Below, one piece after another: positions 1 through 7,904 of a stretch of 64,000 nt of DNA. The first letter of the stretch is position 1. Every line of letters starts with the position of its first letter. A program made the translations under genes and the position numbers. A model generated the notes under the pieces. It saw only the letters and a program-made list of their open reading frames with translations, ran no database searches and was not told where the DNA came from. This stretch comes from Paenibacillus ferrarius (GTDB taxonomy: Bacteria > Bacillota > Bacilli > Paenibacillales > NBRC-103111), in the NCBI RefSeq assembly GCF_002027705.1, contig NZ_MBTG01000016.1, positions 124,001 to 188,000 on the forward strand. Reading direction: 5' to 3'.

Positions 1-366
1 TTCAGGAGTTGCCTTCAAAGCGGTATGTTCAACCCGCTCTTCATGGAGCAGCTTGCCGCTGAATTCCATGACGCCGAATTTAATCACCTTTTTGCCAATG
101 TCCACCCCAAAGGTAAATACCGCTTGAGGATCTATATCCAGCATAATAGCCTTGCGCCCAACCCCAACCGAGGTTAACGCGGTTTCCCTCACCAAGCCTT
201 GTTCACATAGTTCGCCTACAATACGCCCTACGGATGTAGGACTCAACTTCGTGATTTTGGTGATTTCCGCCCGGGAAATAGGCCGACGCTTTTTAATAAT
301 TTCCAGTATCATCTGCTTATTGTGCAGCCTGATAACATCTTGGTCATGCTTCTCAATTTTTTTCAT
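1..366 (-). CDS. ROK-family transcriptional regulator, N-terminal part (cut by window edge)
   Basis: The 122 codons present begin MKKIEKHDQD and read to the window edge without a stop. Residues of about 10-70 form a winged helix-turn-helix (SPTSVGRIVGELCEQGLV is the recognition region). After it comes FGVDIGKKVIKFGV, the first glycine motif of the ROK sugar-kinase-like fold. The ATG at 366 has AGAGGAAT upstream. NagC/XylR-type ROK proteins repress sugar genes and release DNA on binding a sugar. It is the last gene seen in the asparaginase-ABC-cutC run and probably regulates it. The inverted repeat at 399-419 lies just upstream, which suggests autoregulation. The effector cannot be read from the sequence, and the C-terminal zinc motif lies outside the window. 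Confidence 0.85.
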   Translation of the reverse strand, partial: MKKIEKHDQDVIRLHNKQMILEIIKKRRPISRAEITKITKLSPTSVGRIVGELCEQGLVRETALTSVGVGRKAIMLDIDPQAVFTFGVDIGKKVIKFGVMEFSGKLLHEERVEHTALKATPE

Positions 367-398
367 TGACTTGGATTCCTCTTCTTTATTCCACCCAT

Positions 399-419
399 GT
401 TAATAAGTTTAATGTTAAC
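399..419. promoter_or_regulatory. Candidate ROK operator (GTTAA...TTAAC inverted repeat)
   Basis: A 21-bp AT-rich inverted repeat with arms GTTAA and TTAAC sits about 33 bp upstream of the ROK regulator start. A similar repeat (GTTAATA/TATTAAC arms, 20 bp) lies at 5581-5600 upstream of the operon. Sharing of a rare motif between the regulator gene and the operon front suggests the regulator's own binding site. This is inferred from sequence only. Confidence 0.45.
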
Positions 420-460
420 AATCCTGTACACCGCAGTCAACCAGCAGCATCACGATCTAT

Positions 461-1138
461 TCAAATATTTTTCATATTTTTAATTTGTTCCGTATCAATC
501 TCATGCAGCGGATTATTATTCATCCGTACCCCTCTGCCGAAATGAATCTCTTTAACACCTGTCGCTTGAAGGAAAGCGGGAATTGCACTTACTGTCAATC
601 CACTCCCGGCCAAAATACGCAGGTGAGAATGGTCCGTTTGCTTAACAAGCTGTCTGATTTCTTCTTGCGCATCAAGCACATTTGGCTTACCTCCAGAGGT
701 GAGCACACGGTCAATTTGGCTATAAGCTAGAAGTTCCTCTAGAGCCTTCTCTAGATTGCTTGCTTCGTCAAATGCCCGATGAAAAGTTACGGATAACCCT
801 TCAGCCTCATCCAATAATCGGCGCAGCGCCTCATGATCGATCCCACGCTCTGAGGTTAGCGCCCCAAGTACAATGCCATGGGCGCCAATCCGTTTCACTG
901 TCTGTATATCTTTGATCATCACACTCAGATCTCGCTGGTCATAACAAAAAGATTGGCTATGCGGGCGAATCATCACTTGAACAGGTATAGTCGTGCTGTG
1001 CACAACCTCGTCAATTAAGCCGCAGCTAGGCGTTAACCCACCCTCTAGAATGCCAGTTATTAGTTCAATACGATCTGCACCGCTCTGTTCGGCCAACACA
1101 GCATCCCTCACTGTAGTTGCAATAACTTCCAACAGCAT
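461..1138 (-). CDS. cutC: CutC family protein
   Basis: This 225-residue TIM-barrel protein opens MLLEVIATTVRDAVLAEQSG and contains GADRIELITGILEGGLTPS, HSQSFCYDQRDLSVM and LTSGGKPNVLDA, all typical of CutC. The frame could extend upstream to a TTG, but that extension encodes the GGAGGAGGG ribosome site, so ATG at 1138 is the start. CutC was named for copper tolerance in E. coli, but its biochemical role is unsettled. It follows the sugar permeases by about 27 bp, and in sugar operons like this one it may have a carbohydrate-related job. The family call is firm and the function is not. Confidence 0.9.
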   Translation of the reverse strand: MLLEVIATTVRDAVLAEQSGADRIELITGILEGGLTPSCGLIDEVVHSTTIPVQVMIRPHSQSFCYDQRDLSVMIKDIQTVKRIGAHGIVLGALTSERGIDHEALRRLLDEAEGLSVTFHRAFDEASNLEKALEELLAYSQIDRVLTSGGKPNVLDAQEEIRQLVKQTDHSHLRILAGSGLTVSAIPAFLQATGVKEIHFGRGVRMNNNPLHEIDTEQIKNMKNI

Positions 1139-1165
1139 AATTCTCCCTCCTCCCAATTGAAATTG

Positions 1166-2005
1166 TTATCCTTTGACTGCACCCTCAGTAAGGCCTGATA
1201 CGATGTATTTTTGGGCAAAAGCGAACATAATCACAACCGGAATCAAAGATAAAATACCCGCTGCGCTCATTTGCCCCCAGTTAATATCAAATTTCTGCAC
1301 AAAACTGCTTAGTCCTACAGGGACTGTTTTGGTGCTTTCGCTATTCGTAAACATAACCCCGAAAAACAAATCATTCCACGCGCCCGTAAATGCGAATACA
1401 AGCGTAGCAACAATTCCCGGCCGCATAATGGGCAGAATAATTCGGATCATCGTTTGAAACTTGTTGCACCCGTCAATAAGAGCTGCTTCCTCGAGGGATA
1501 CAGGAATTCTCTGAAAGAAACTGGACATCGTCAGTAAGCAAAATGGAATGTTCATGGCCGTATACGTAATAATCAACGAAGGGAGCTTATTTAACAAGTG
1601 CAGCTGGCTGAATGAAATGAAAAGCGGAACTAGAATGACCATCACAGGAATCATTTGAGTAGCCAAAAAAGAAATAAGAAATACCTTTTTGCCTCGAAAT
1701 GAATATCTAGCCATACTATAACCGCCTAGAATAGATACAAGCAACACCAGGATTGAACTGCTCATACTTACGATAAAACTGTTCATAAAATAGTGCGGAA
1801 AGTTGGAATTCTGAAAAGTATCCACATAGTTCGAAAAAGTTAAATTTTGCGGCCACAGCGTTAGTTTACCGCTATAAATTTCCTGTCTATCCTTGAGAGA
1901 AGTGACCAACATCCAATAAAACGGAAACAAAGCACCAATTAGAAACAATGTTAACGCAAAAACTCGAGAAACTGTCGGGGTTGCATTACGAACATAGGAG
2001 ACCAT
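1166..2005 (-). CDS. Carbohydrate ABC transporter permease (MalG type)
   Basis: The protein has 279 residues and about six membrane helices. The cytoplasmic EAA loop that contacts the ATPase is visible as EEAALIDGCNKFQTMIRIILP (about residues 175-195), and the C-terminus ends in the usual GLTEGAVKG. This is the MalG/CUT1 class that imports oligosaccharides in an ATP-driven complex with the partner permease and the binding lipoprotein. The ATG overlaps the stop of the partner permease by one base (TAATG), so the two are translationally coupled. No ATPase is encoded nearby. Such systems usually share an MsmX-type ATPase encoded elsewhere. Confidence 0.93.
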   Translation of the reverse strand: MVSYVRNATPTVSRVFALTLFLIGALFPFYWMLVTSLKDRQEIYSGKLTLWPQNLTFSNYVDTFQNSNFPHYFMNSFIVSMSSSILVLLVSILGGYSMARYSFRGKKVFLISFLATQMIPVMVILVPLFISFSQLHLLNKLPSLIITYTAMNIPFCLLTMSSFFQRIPVSLEEAALIDGCNKFQTMIRIILPIMRPGIVATLVFAFTGAWNDLFFGVMFTNSESTKTVPVGLSSFVQKFDINWGQMSAAGILSLIPVVIMFAFAQKYIVSGLTEGAVKG

Positions 2006-2898
2006 TAGAAATCACCTGCATCATCATATTTAGTCGCTTTCAAGAAAATTAACGTATAAAGAATAAGAATCGCCAACATCATAATTCCCAAAGCGGAGGC
2101 TTGCCCGTAGTCAGTCGTATAGAAGATTTTATTAAATATATAGGAAGGCAAGTTATGAGAAGTATTCGCTGGCCCTCCGTTAGTCATGATGTAAATCAAA
2201 TCGGCGGAATTGAATACCCAAATCACTCGGAGCAGCAAAGTAATAATAATCGTCGGTTTGATATAAGGAATCGTAACTCGAAATAGTTTGGTCATTCGGC
2301 CTGCCCCATCGATATCAGCAGATTCATAGATATCTTTAGGTACGTTTTGTAGAGCAGCAAGAATCATAATTCCGAAAAAAGGCACTCCATACCATACCAT
2401 TGCAGCGATGACTGGGAAAATAGAGACATGTGGAATAGCCAAAAAGGGGATGCCTTTTTCCAGAATTCCGAATTTCACCAATAAGTAGTTAATAAGCCCA
2501 TTCTGTTCATTAAACAACCACTTGAAAATCATCCCGATTAAAAAAGCAGACACAGCCCAAGGCAGAAAGACAATAGATTGGTAGATGTTTTTCCCTTTAA
2601 ACTGTTTATTTAGCGCTAGTGCCAAAATGAACCCAAGAACGAATTGCAAACCTACCGTGAGGATGACCCAAAGTACGGAATTCCCTAATATTTGAGGGAG
2701 ATTCTTGTCTTCCAGCAATGATCTGAAATTTTCAAAGCCTGAAAAGTGAATATTGCCCGGCTCAAATAAGACATAATGCATAAAAGCCAGCTTAAGTCCT
2801 GATAGTAACGGATAAGCAAAAAAAGCTAGTATAATCAAAACAGCAGGAGCGATTAATAAATAGGGCTCAAATGATTTCCATCTAATTGCTTTTAGCAT
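2005..2898 (-). CDS. Carbohydrate ABC transporter permease (MalF type)
   Basis: This 297-residue membrane protein has six predicted helices and an EAA loop, ESADIDGAGRMTKLFRVTIP, near residues 195-215. It forms the MalF half of the heterodimeric channel with the downstream permease. The start ATG at 2898 has GGGGAGAG upstream. It lies 79 bp after the binding-protein gene, and that gap holds a strong stem-loop (2932-2969) likely to set a lower expression level for the permeases. Substrate is unknown. The surrounding ROK regulator and asparaginase point to an amino-sugar or glycan-derived compound, but only weakly. Confidence 0.93.
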   Translation of the reverse strand: MLKAIRWKSFEPYLLIAPAVLIILAFFAYPLLSGLKLAFMHYVLFEPGNIHFSGFENFRSLLEDKNLPQILGNSVLWVILTVGLQFVLGFILALALNKQFKGKNIYQSIVFLPWAVSAFLIGMIFKWLFNEQNGLINYLLVKFGILEKGIPFLAIPHVSIFPVIAAMVWYGVPFFGIMILAALQNVPKDIYESADIDGAGRMTKLFRVTIPYIKPTIIITLLLRVIWVFNSADLIYIMTNGGPANTSHNLPSYIFNKIFYTTDYGQASALGIMMLAILILYTLIFLKATKYDDAGDF

Positions 2899-2931
2899 GC
2901 TTTCTCTCCCCGCCTTCTCAATACTTCAGAA

Positions 2932-2969
2932 TAGACAACCGAGGATTCTTCCGCATCCCCGGTTGTCTG
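2932..2969 (-). terminator. Intercistronic stem-loop between binding protein and permeases
   Basis: Arms AGACAACCG and CGGTTGTCT pair perfectly around an 18-base loop in the gap between the binding-lipoprotein stop and the permease start. There is no U-run on the minus strand, so it is more likely an mRNA-stabilising or partly attenuating hairpin than a full terminator. Such hairpins commonly let the binding protein be made in excess over its permeases. Confidence 0.6.
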
Positions 2970-2977
2970 TATTCCTT

Positions 2978-4327
2978 CTAAGGATTTTCCTTCATATAAG
3001 CTTGCTGTTCTTTCGTTAGGAAATCCGCAAGATGCTTAACGGTATCCTCGAGCGATTGAGCTTTTGTCAAATATTTCTGCGTTTCTTCCACGGCGAACGT
3101 TCCCGTGAATTGACCAAGCTTCGTCAAATGGCTTGGCGGGCCTGCAAACACAATGTTGGAATCCGCCATGGAACCTGCGTACCCAGCAATAGGACCTTTG
3201 TTGAAGAACGGATCCTTCAGATTATCTTTGTAAATTGGAATCGTCGAATTTTTGATACTGTACTCCAAATTGTTCTCCGGAGAACTTAAGAATTCGATTA
3301 GCTTCCAAGAAGCGTCTTTATTTTGCGATTTGGAGGACATGGCATATGCCGCTGTGTAACCCCAGAAAATATAACGTTTGCCGTCATCTGCTTTGGGCAT
3401 TGGAACTACATTCCATGTGCCTTCTTTCATATTTTTCTGAGCTGTAGTAATAACCTCTGGCGTTTGATTTAAAATAGCGGTTTGACCGTTCAAGAACCCT
3501 TGCACCATCTCATTGAAGCCCCAGTTAACAGACTCCTTCGGAGCATTTCCGTTTAAATAAACGTCATAGAACTTCTTAAAGGCTGCGGCGCCTTCAGGTT
3601 TATACAGAATCGATTTGCCATCTTTATCAAACCAACTGTCAGAATGGACTGCCGCCATCACATATTCCATTGCGCGAATAACGCCATTGGCGCCTCCCCT
3701 GAAGGAAATACCGTATCTGTTTTTCGCCGAATCCGTGAATTTTTGCGCTAAATTAAAGTAATCATCCCATGTCGCGATAGTCTCAGGCATATTCAGTTCT
3801 TTGAACCAGTCGCTTCTTATAAATAAGCCCTGCAGCAAGAATCCATCCGGAATCGCGTAGACATTGCCTTTGAATTTGTTTCTCGCTTGCTTCGTTGCTT
3901 CCGTCAAATTATTCAATTGATCCCATTTGTCATAGAAGGGCTGCAGGTTCTCGATATAACCAGCTGAAGCCATCGCTACCAAGGAAGTATCATCAATACT
4001 CAATACGTCAGGAAGAATGCCAGCAGCACCCATCGTCATCCATTTCTTGTTCGCGTCATCCCAAGGAACAGACGTATATTCAACTTCGATATTCGGGTTT
4101 TTCTCCTGAAATTTCTTCAAAAGTCCCTGCATAAGCGCTGTTCTTTCCTGACTTGGAAGCGGATCAAGGTACGAGATTTTCGCTTTCTTGCCTGTCGTTT
4201 CTTTGGCACCTGCGGCTCCAGTGGCTTTGGCCGCTTCATTCTGCCCGCTGTTCGTAGAGCAGCCTGCTAATGCAAAAGTAAGAACAAGACTGGTACATAA
4301 GGCTAGAATCGTAGCTTTTTTCTTCAT
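2978..4327 (-). CDS. Extracellular solute-binding lipoprotein of a sugar ABC transporter
   Basis: The 449-residue protein starts MKKKATILALCTSLVLTFAL and has a lipobox ending at LAGC, with Cys23 as the predicted lipid-anchored residue. A short low-complexity linker rich in Ala, Gly and Thr follows. The rest is a family 1 solute-binding fold, with GLLKKFQEKNPNIEVEYTSV near residue 70 and a C-terminal helical region. It captures the substrate outside the membrane and delivers it to the two permeases encoded downstream. The ribosome site is AGGAGGGGTT. Ligand specificity cannot be predicted by eye. Confidence 0.93.
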   Translation of the reverse strand: MKKKATILALCTSLVLTFALAGCSTNSGQNEAAKATGAAGAKETTGKKAKISYLDPLPSQERTALMQGLLKKFQEKNPNIEVEYTSVPWDDANKKWMTMGAAGILPDVLSIDDTSLVAMASAGYIENLQPFYDKWDQLNNLTEATKQARNKFKGNVYAIPDGFLLQGLFIRSDWFKELNMPETIATWDDYFNLAQKFTDSAKNRYGISFRGGANGVIRAMEYVMAAVHSDSWFDKDGKSILYKPEGAAAFKKFYDVYLNGNAPKESVNWGFNEMVQGFLNGQTAILNQTPEVITTAQKNMKEGTWNVVPMPKADDGKRYIFWGYTAAYAMSSKSQNKDASWKLIEFLSSPENNLEYSIKNSTIPIYKDNLKDPFFNKGPIAGYAGSMADSNIVFAGPPSHLTKLGQFTGTFAVEETQKYLTKAQSLEDTVKHLADFLTKEQQAYMKENP

Positions 4328-4416
4328 TTTATAACCCCTCCTATAATTTAATCTATGTTATAAAATCTTGCTGAAGATAATTCCTCAACATCATTTAGTA
4401 ACTAAGCCCTAGGTTT

Positions 4417-5421
4417 CTATCTCGTTTCTAAAGTAAACACGGCTTTGTTCGTTCCGATAATTTTCTGATTGTCGTTAATCATGTCCGTTGGCGTAAGTTG
4501 ATACATTCGATCAATCGTCGCTTGGTTGCTATAACCAATCTGCTCAAGGATAGATGCCGTAATAATAGGCCATTCATCCTCGGAACCATCCATTACTTTG
4601 AGCGCGAAACCTAGCTTTTCTTTTTTCAAGCCGAAGCAATACACGCCTTTAGCTCCACCCTTAGCGACAATATTGGGATCCATAAGTAAACTGGAGCAAA
4701 TACGCTCTGAACCGGCAATCATCTCATAATGCTCGTTCATAAGAGCAGTTATTCGGATGACGGCGGATCGAATCTCAATATTTTCAATCACCTCTGGACA
4801 CGCCAGCTTCATAAAGGCAGTCGCCAAATGCTTAAGAGGAATAGCGAATACTGGAAAACCGCAACCATCCGTACCAATGTGGATCTGTTCTCTAGGACAT
4901 TCTGATAAGTAAGCGAGCGTGTCTACGATCTCGATTTGAGCAGGATGTTCAGGTTCAAAGTAGCCTTCCGTCTTATATCCCATTGTTTTGCACAAAGCAA
5001 GGATGCCAAGATGTTTTCCAGAACAATTATGATAAATCGAACGTTTGGGCTTCTGCGCCCTAAGCATGGCTTCTGAGGCAGGCACGCTTAAGGGGTACGT
5101 GGGATGACAGACAAGCGTTTCTTCTCCCACCCCAATTTTGGCAAGCATGGATTCCAGAGCTTCAACATGGAAGGACTCCGCACGATGGGAACCGATCATA
5201 ATAGCCGTTTCTTTATCAGAAAGCCCGAACTTTCTATCCGCGCCGTGTCTAATGACAGGAATTGCTTGAAATGGTTTGCCGGATGACCTTAAATAAGTCA
5301 ATGATTCTACATCCCCAACTGTGTACTTAACAGCACCCGAGATGGAGACTCCGCATATATGCCCGCTATGCACGCATTCCAATGCACCTCCACGATACTC
5401 TTCAACTAATGTTTTATCCAT
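4417..5421 (-). CDS. Type II-fold asparaginase of the Rhizobium etli (ReAV) class
   Basis: This 334-residue protein belongs to the small asparaginase family typified by R. etli ReAV, unrelated to the E. coli enzymes. The family's key residues are all present with a constant offset of two: RSSGKPFQ (Ser46, Lys49), GSHR (Ser78), NCSGKH (Cys133, Lys136) and TDGCGFP (Cys187). They form the catalytic serine/lysine pairs and the metal site known from ReAV. It should hydrolyse L-asparagine, or a related amide, in the cytoplasm. It is the first gene of the ABC-importer operon, 89 bp upstream of the binding lipoprotein. That is an odd partner for a sugar importer and hints at a glycosyl-asparagine or similar conjugate as the imported compound (inference). 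Confidence 0.85.
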   Translation of the reverse strand: MDKTLVEEYRGGALECVHSGHICGVSISGAVKYTVGDVESLTYLRSSGKPFQAIPVIRHGADRKFGLSDKETAIMIGSHRAESFHVEALESMLAKIGVGEETLVCHPTYPLSVPASEAMLRAQKPKRSIYHNCSGKHLGILALCKTMGYKTEGYFEPEHPAQIEIVDTLAYLSECPREQIHIGTDGCGFPVFAIPLKHLATAFMKLACPEVIENIEIRSAVIRITALMNEHYEMIAGSERICSSLLMDPNIVAKGGAKGVYCFGLKKEKLGFALKVMDGSEDEWPIITASILEQIGYSNQATIDRMYQLTPTDMINDNQKIIGTNKAVFTLETR

Positions 5422-5580
5422 TCGTCTTCCCCTCTTTGCGTTTAATTTCTTGGTCTAATGTTGTTGCGGGGTAATTGTTCCATACATGTTATTAATTATC
5501 GATAAAACGCAACAAAAAAAGCGTAATACCTAAATAAATAAGAAAAATAATCTGTTTTGTCTTTTATTTATTCCAGTGAT

Positions 5581-5600
5581 GTTAATAATTAAATATTAAC
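5581..5600. promoter_or_regulatory. Candidate ROK operator upstream of the asparaginase operon
   Basis: GTTAATAATTAAATATTAAC has 7-bp arms GTTAATA and TATTAAC. It lies 160 bp upstream of the asparaginase gene and resembles the repeat at 399-419 next to the ROK regulator. The rest of the 5422-5843 gap is very AT-rich, holds a cre-like site and a terminator, and contains no coding region I can support. Confidence 0.45.
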
Positions 5601-5654
5601 AACTCCCCTGCCTATTGTCAAACGTTTTTTCATTATTTTGTTAAGTAAACTAAC

Positions 5655-5668
5655 AGGTAGCGCTTTCT
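5655..5668 (-). promoter_or_regulatory. cre-like site (CcpA catabolite repression)
   Basis: Read on the minus strand the site is AGAAAGCGCTACCT, which matches the core GAAAGCGCT of the Bacillus cre consensus (TGWAANCGNTNWCA) except at the outermost bases. It lies upstream of the asparaginase/ABC operon, a sensible place for carbon catabolite control. It is a single imperfect match, so support is modest. Confidence 0.4.
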
Positions 5669-5750
5669 CTTTTAAGTACAAGCCATTTAAAGACAATTGT
5701 AAAAATAACTCATGTCAACTAAGTTAACTCAATCATTAAATAAGCGCAGC

Positions 5751-5806
5751 AAAAACCCTCCCAATAATAAGTACTCTCTAGCTTCGCTAGAATTGGGAGG
5801 GTTTAT
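5751..5806. terminator. Bidirectional terminator downstream of deoR
   Basis: AAACCCTCCCAAT and ATTGGGAGGGTTT pair perfectly over 13 bp. The intervening loop contains a small inner hairpin (CTAGC/GCTAG). A-runs and T-runs flank the arms, so it can act in both directions. It closes the aldolase-deoR operon and insulates the asparaginase operon. Confidence 0.85.
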
Positions 5807-5843
5807 TATTCTTTTCGGAACCGCCGAAATTTGATATACACAT

Positions 5844-6608
5844 TCAACCGCTTGCTGCGATCTCCACAGAAGCTTCTTTCAAAGCCTCCTCCAATTCCTG
5901 ATCAGGACGGCGATCTGAGATTATACGATCCACACCATCCAGCGATGCGAAGGAAAATAAATCCCTCATGCTATATTTCGTATGATCCATAACAATGTTC
6001 ACTTCGGATGCTTGCTCGATGACAAGCTGTTTGATTTCTGCTTCATGCATATTGGAATTGCTGAAACCATGCTTGACCGATACGCCAGTGGTACCGATAA
6101 ACACACGGTCAAACGCCATTTTAGCGATGGAACCGGCTGCAATAGGACCGACCAACGTTGACGTTTGATCCAACATCATGCCACCAACTACGATGGTAGA
6201 AATTTGCTTTCCCTGAAGCTCAGCAGCAATATTAAGGGCATTCGTAACAACGGTAATGTTCAATTCCGGCTTCAAATATCTGGCTACCTGCAGCGTTGTT
6301 GAACCTCCATCCAGAAAAATCGAATCGCCAGAGGCAACAAGCTGTGCAGCTTGCAAGCCAATTCTCATCTTCTCCTCCATCATTAAGCCCGTACGATCCT
6401 GCAGCGCAATATCCTTGCCTACGAGAATGGCGCCGCCGAATGTACGCCTAAGCAGTCCCATGAATTCAAGCTTCTCTAGATCCCGGCGCAGCGTCATTTC
6501 GGTAACTTCAAATTTATCTTTCAACTCCGCTATTTTAACTTCGCCGTCTAAAGCCATTCGATCCAAAATTTGCTGCTGGCGTTGGTTAATGGTTTGGTTA
6601 TGTGTCAT
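5844..6608 (-). CDS. DeoR-family transcriptional repressor
   Basis: The 254-residue protein has an N-terminal DeoR helix-turn-helix (residues about 6-60: RQQQILDRMALDGEVKIAEL, then VTEMTLRRDLEKLE). A sensor domain of the phosphosugar-isomerase fold follows, with SIFLDGGSTTLQVARYL, TVVTNALNIA and IGTTGVS. DeoR-type regulators repress sugar operons until a phosphorylated sugar binds the C-terminal domain. It is the last gene of the aldolase, dehydrogenase, kinase and deoR set, 76 bp after the kinase. A palindrome sits in that gap. The start ATG at 6608 has GGGGG upstream. Confidence 0.92.
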   Translation of the reverse strand: MTHNQTINQRQQQILDRMALDGEVKIAELKDKFEVTEMTLRRDLEKLEFMGLLRRTFGGAILVGKDIALQDRTGLMMEEKMRIGLQAAQLVASGDSIFLDGGSTTLQVARYLKPELNITVVTNALNIAAELQGKQISTIVVGGMMLDQTSTLVGPIAAGSIAKMAFDRVFIGTTGVSVKHGFSNSNMHEAEIKQLVIEQASEVNIVMDHTKYSMRDLFSFASLDGVDRIISDRRPDQELEEALKEASVEIAASG

Positions 6609-6658
6609 CTAGAGCCCCCGTTAGTAATCTTCAATGACTCTATTATCGCTATAACTCC

Positions 6659-6677
6659 CTTGAGGTTCAACCTTAAG
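6659..6677. promoter_or_regulatory. Palindrome upstream of deoR, candidate DeoR operator
   Basis: CTTGAGGTTCAACCTTAAG is a 19-bp near-perfect palindrome between the kinase stop and the deoR start. Its half AACCTTAA recurs at 9977-9984 in the promoter region of the operon's first gene. A shared half-site at both places suggests DeoR binding; this is inference. Confidence 0.4.
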
Positions 6678-6684
6678 TTCTCTT

Positions 6685-7902
6685 TCAGCGTCTCACCGCA
6701 GATTTGTGATGGGGTCCGATCCATAAGCCATCCTCATGCAGGCCCCAATTAGGCAAATTAAGCTTCATTTCACGCTTGGCCCAACCGCCGCTGATTCTGC
6801 GCCACACTTCTGTCCCGTCTGGAATGCCGCTTGTTGCATCTGCTCGTTCTACATTGCACGCACCGACGCCAACAGCGGTATGAAGGGTCTCTTCTAACGT
6901 TAAGCCCCTCATAAGGCCAAGCAGAAATCCCGCAATTGTACAATCACCAGCGCCCGTCGTTCCCGCGACGTCTACCTTGTAGGTGGAAGTTATCAGCTCG
7001 CTATTCGCCCAATTTCCAAGTTGATCTTGCGCCGGCGCGCATAGTCCCATTGCCACAAGACGACTTGCGTCAGAGGTGGTGCGCACATACAAGCCATGTT
7101 CTCCTAATTTGAGCCCAACGATTGCAGCTCCCATTTCCAGCAGTTCTTCCGAAATTTCAGAAAGAAGAGCTCCGCTCGCCAAGGGCAAGAGATCCCCGGA
7201 GGGAGCCGCTTGCAGCAATTCATCGTAAGTTTCGCGGTGCAGCATATAAAGAATTTCTTCAAAGCTAGGCAGAAACACATCGACATACGGAAGTGCTTTG
7301 GCCAAAATAGCGCGCCAATCCGCCTTGCCTGCGTCGGACTCGGGATCAGGCTTAGCTAAATCAAGCGATACGGTCAGCCCGTTGTCCTTCACCTTTTTAA
7401 GCAACAAAGCCATTTCATGACCATCGTTTTCATACATTTTGCGCATTAAAGGCGGGTATCCAAAATGAAACAAGCGCGAGCTTTTGAGCTGTTCAGAACT
7501 AAGATCCTCCGCCGAGTAGGTATCGTTGGCACCTGTTGCATGCAGGAAGGTTCGGTCTATATGCGGAGGACTAATCACAATGGAATAAGAGCTAATCTCG
7601 TTAGGAGACACAATCATGCCATCAACTAATGCCGCGCTATGCTCCCTCAAAATGGTTAGAATAGCTTCACCGAACTGATCCTTTCCGATTTTGCCCATTA
7701 GACTTACCTTGCTTCCCAGCTTGTGAAGGGCAATTCCTGTGTTGGAAACTGCCCCTCCCGTTGCAATGACAGCAGGACCTATCTCTACAAGTTTACCTGG
7801 AACCAGTAAAGCCCCCATACCTGATTGCTTCTCATAAATAGTCGGTATGATATCCAAGCAGATATGCCCAGCAATGATCACTTCCGCTTCGTTCTGACTC
7901 AA
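6685..7902 (-). CDS. PfkB-family carbohydrate kinase
   Basis: The 405-residue protein has the PfkB/ribokinase fold. TGGAVSNTGIALHKLG (about residues 48-63) is the sugar-binding signature. DVAGTTGAGDC (311-321) is the ATP/anion-hole motif, with Asp320 as catalytic base. At 405 residues it is longer than the usual ~320, with an added C-terminal segment of about 40 residues. It phosphorylates a sugar or keto-sugar in the cytoplasm, probably making the substrate of the neighbouring aldolase. It lies 2 bp after the dehydrogenase gene, so the two are cotranscribed. The exact sugar is unknown. Confidence 0.9.
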   Translation of the reverse strand: MSQNEAEVIIAGHICLDIIPTIYEKQSGMGALLVPGKLVEIGPAVIATGGAVSNTGIALHKLGSKVSLMGKIGKDQFGEAILTILREHSAALVDGMIVSPNEISSYSIVISPPHIDRTFLHATGANDTYSAEDLSSEQLKSSRLFHFGYPPLMRKMYENDGHEMALLLKKVKDNGLTVSLDLAKPDPESDAGKADWRAILAKALPYVDVFLPSFEEILYMLHRETYDELLQAAPSGDLLPLASGALLSEISEELLEMGAAIVGLKLGEHGLYVRTTSDASRLVAMGLCAPAQDQLGNWANSELITSTYKVDVAGTTGAGDCTIAGFLLGLMRGLTLEETLHTAVGVGACNVERADATSGIPDGTEVWRRISGGWAKREMKLNLPNWGLHEDGLWIGPHHKSAVRR

Positions 7903-7904
7903 AG

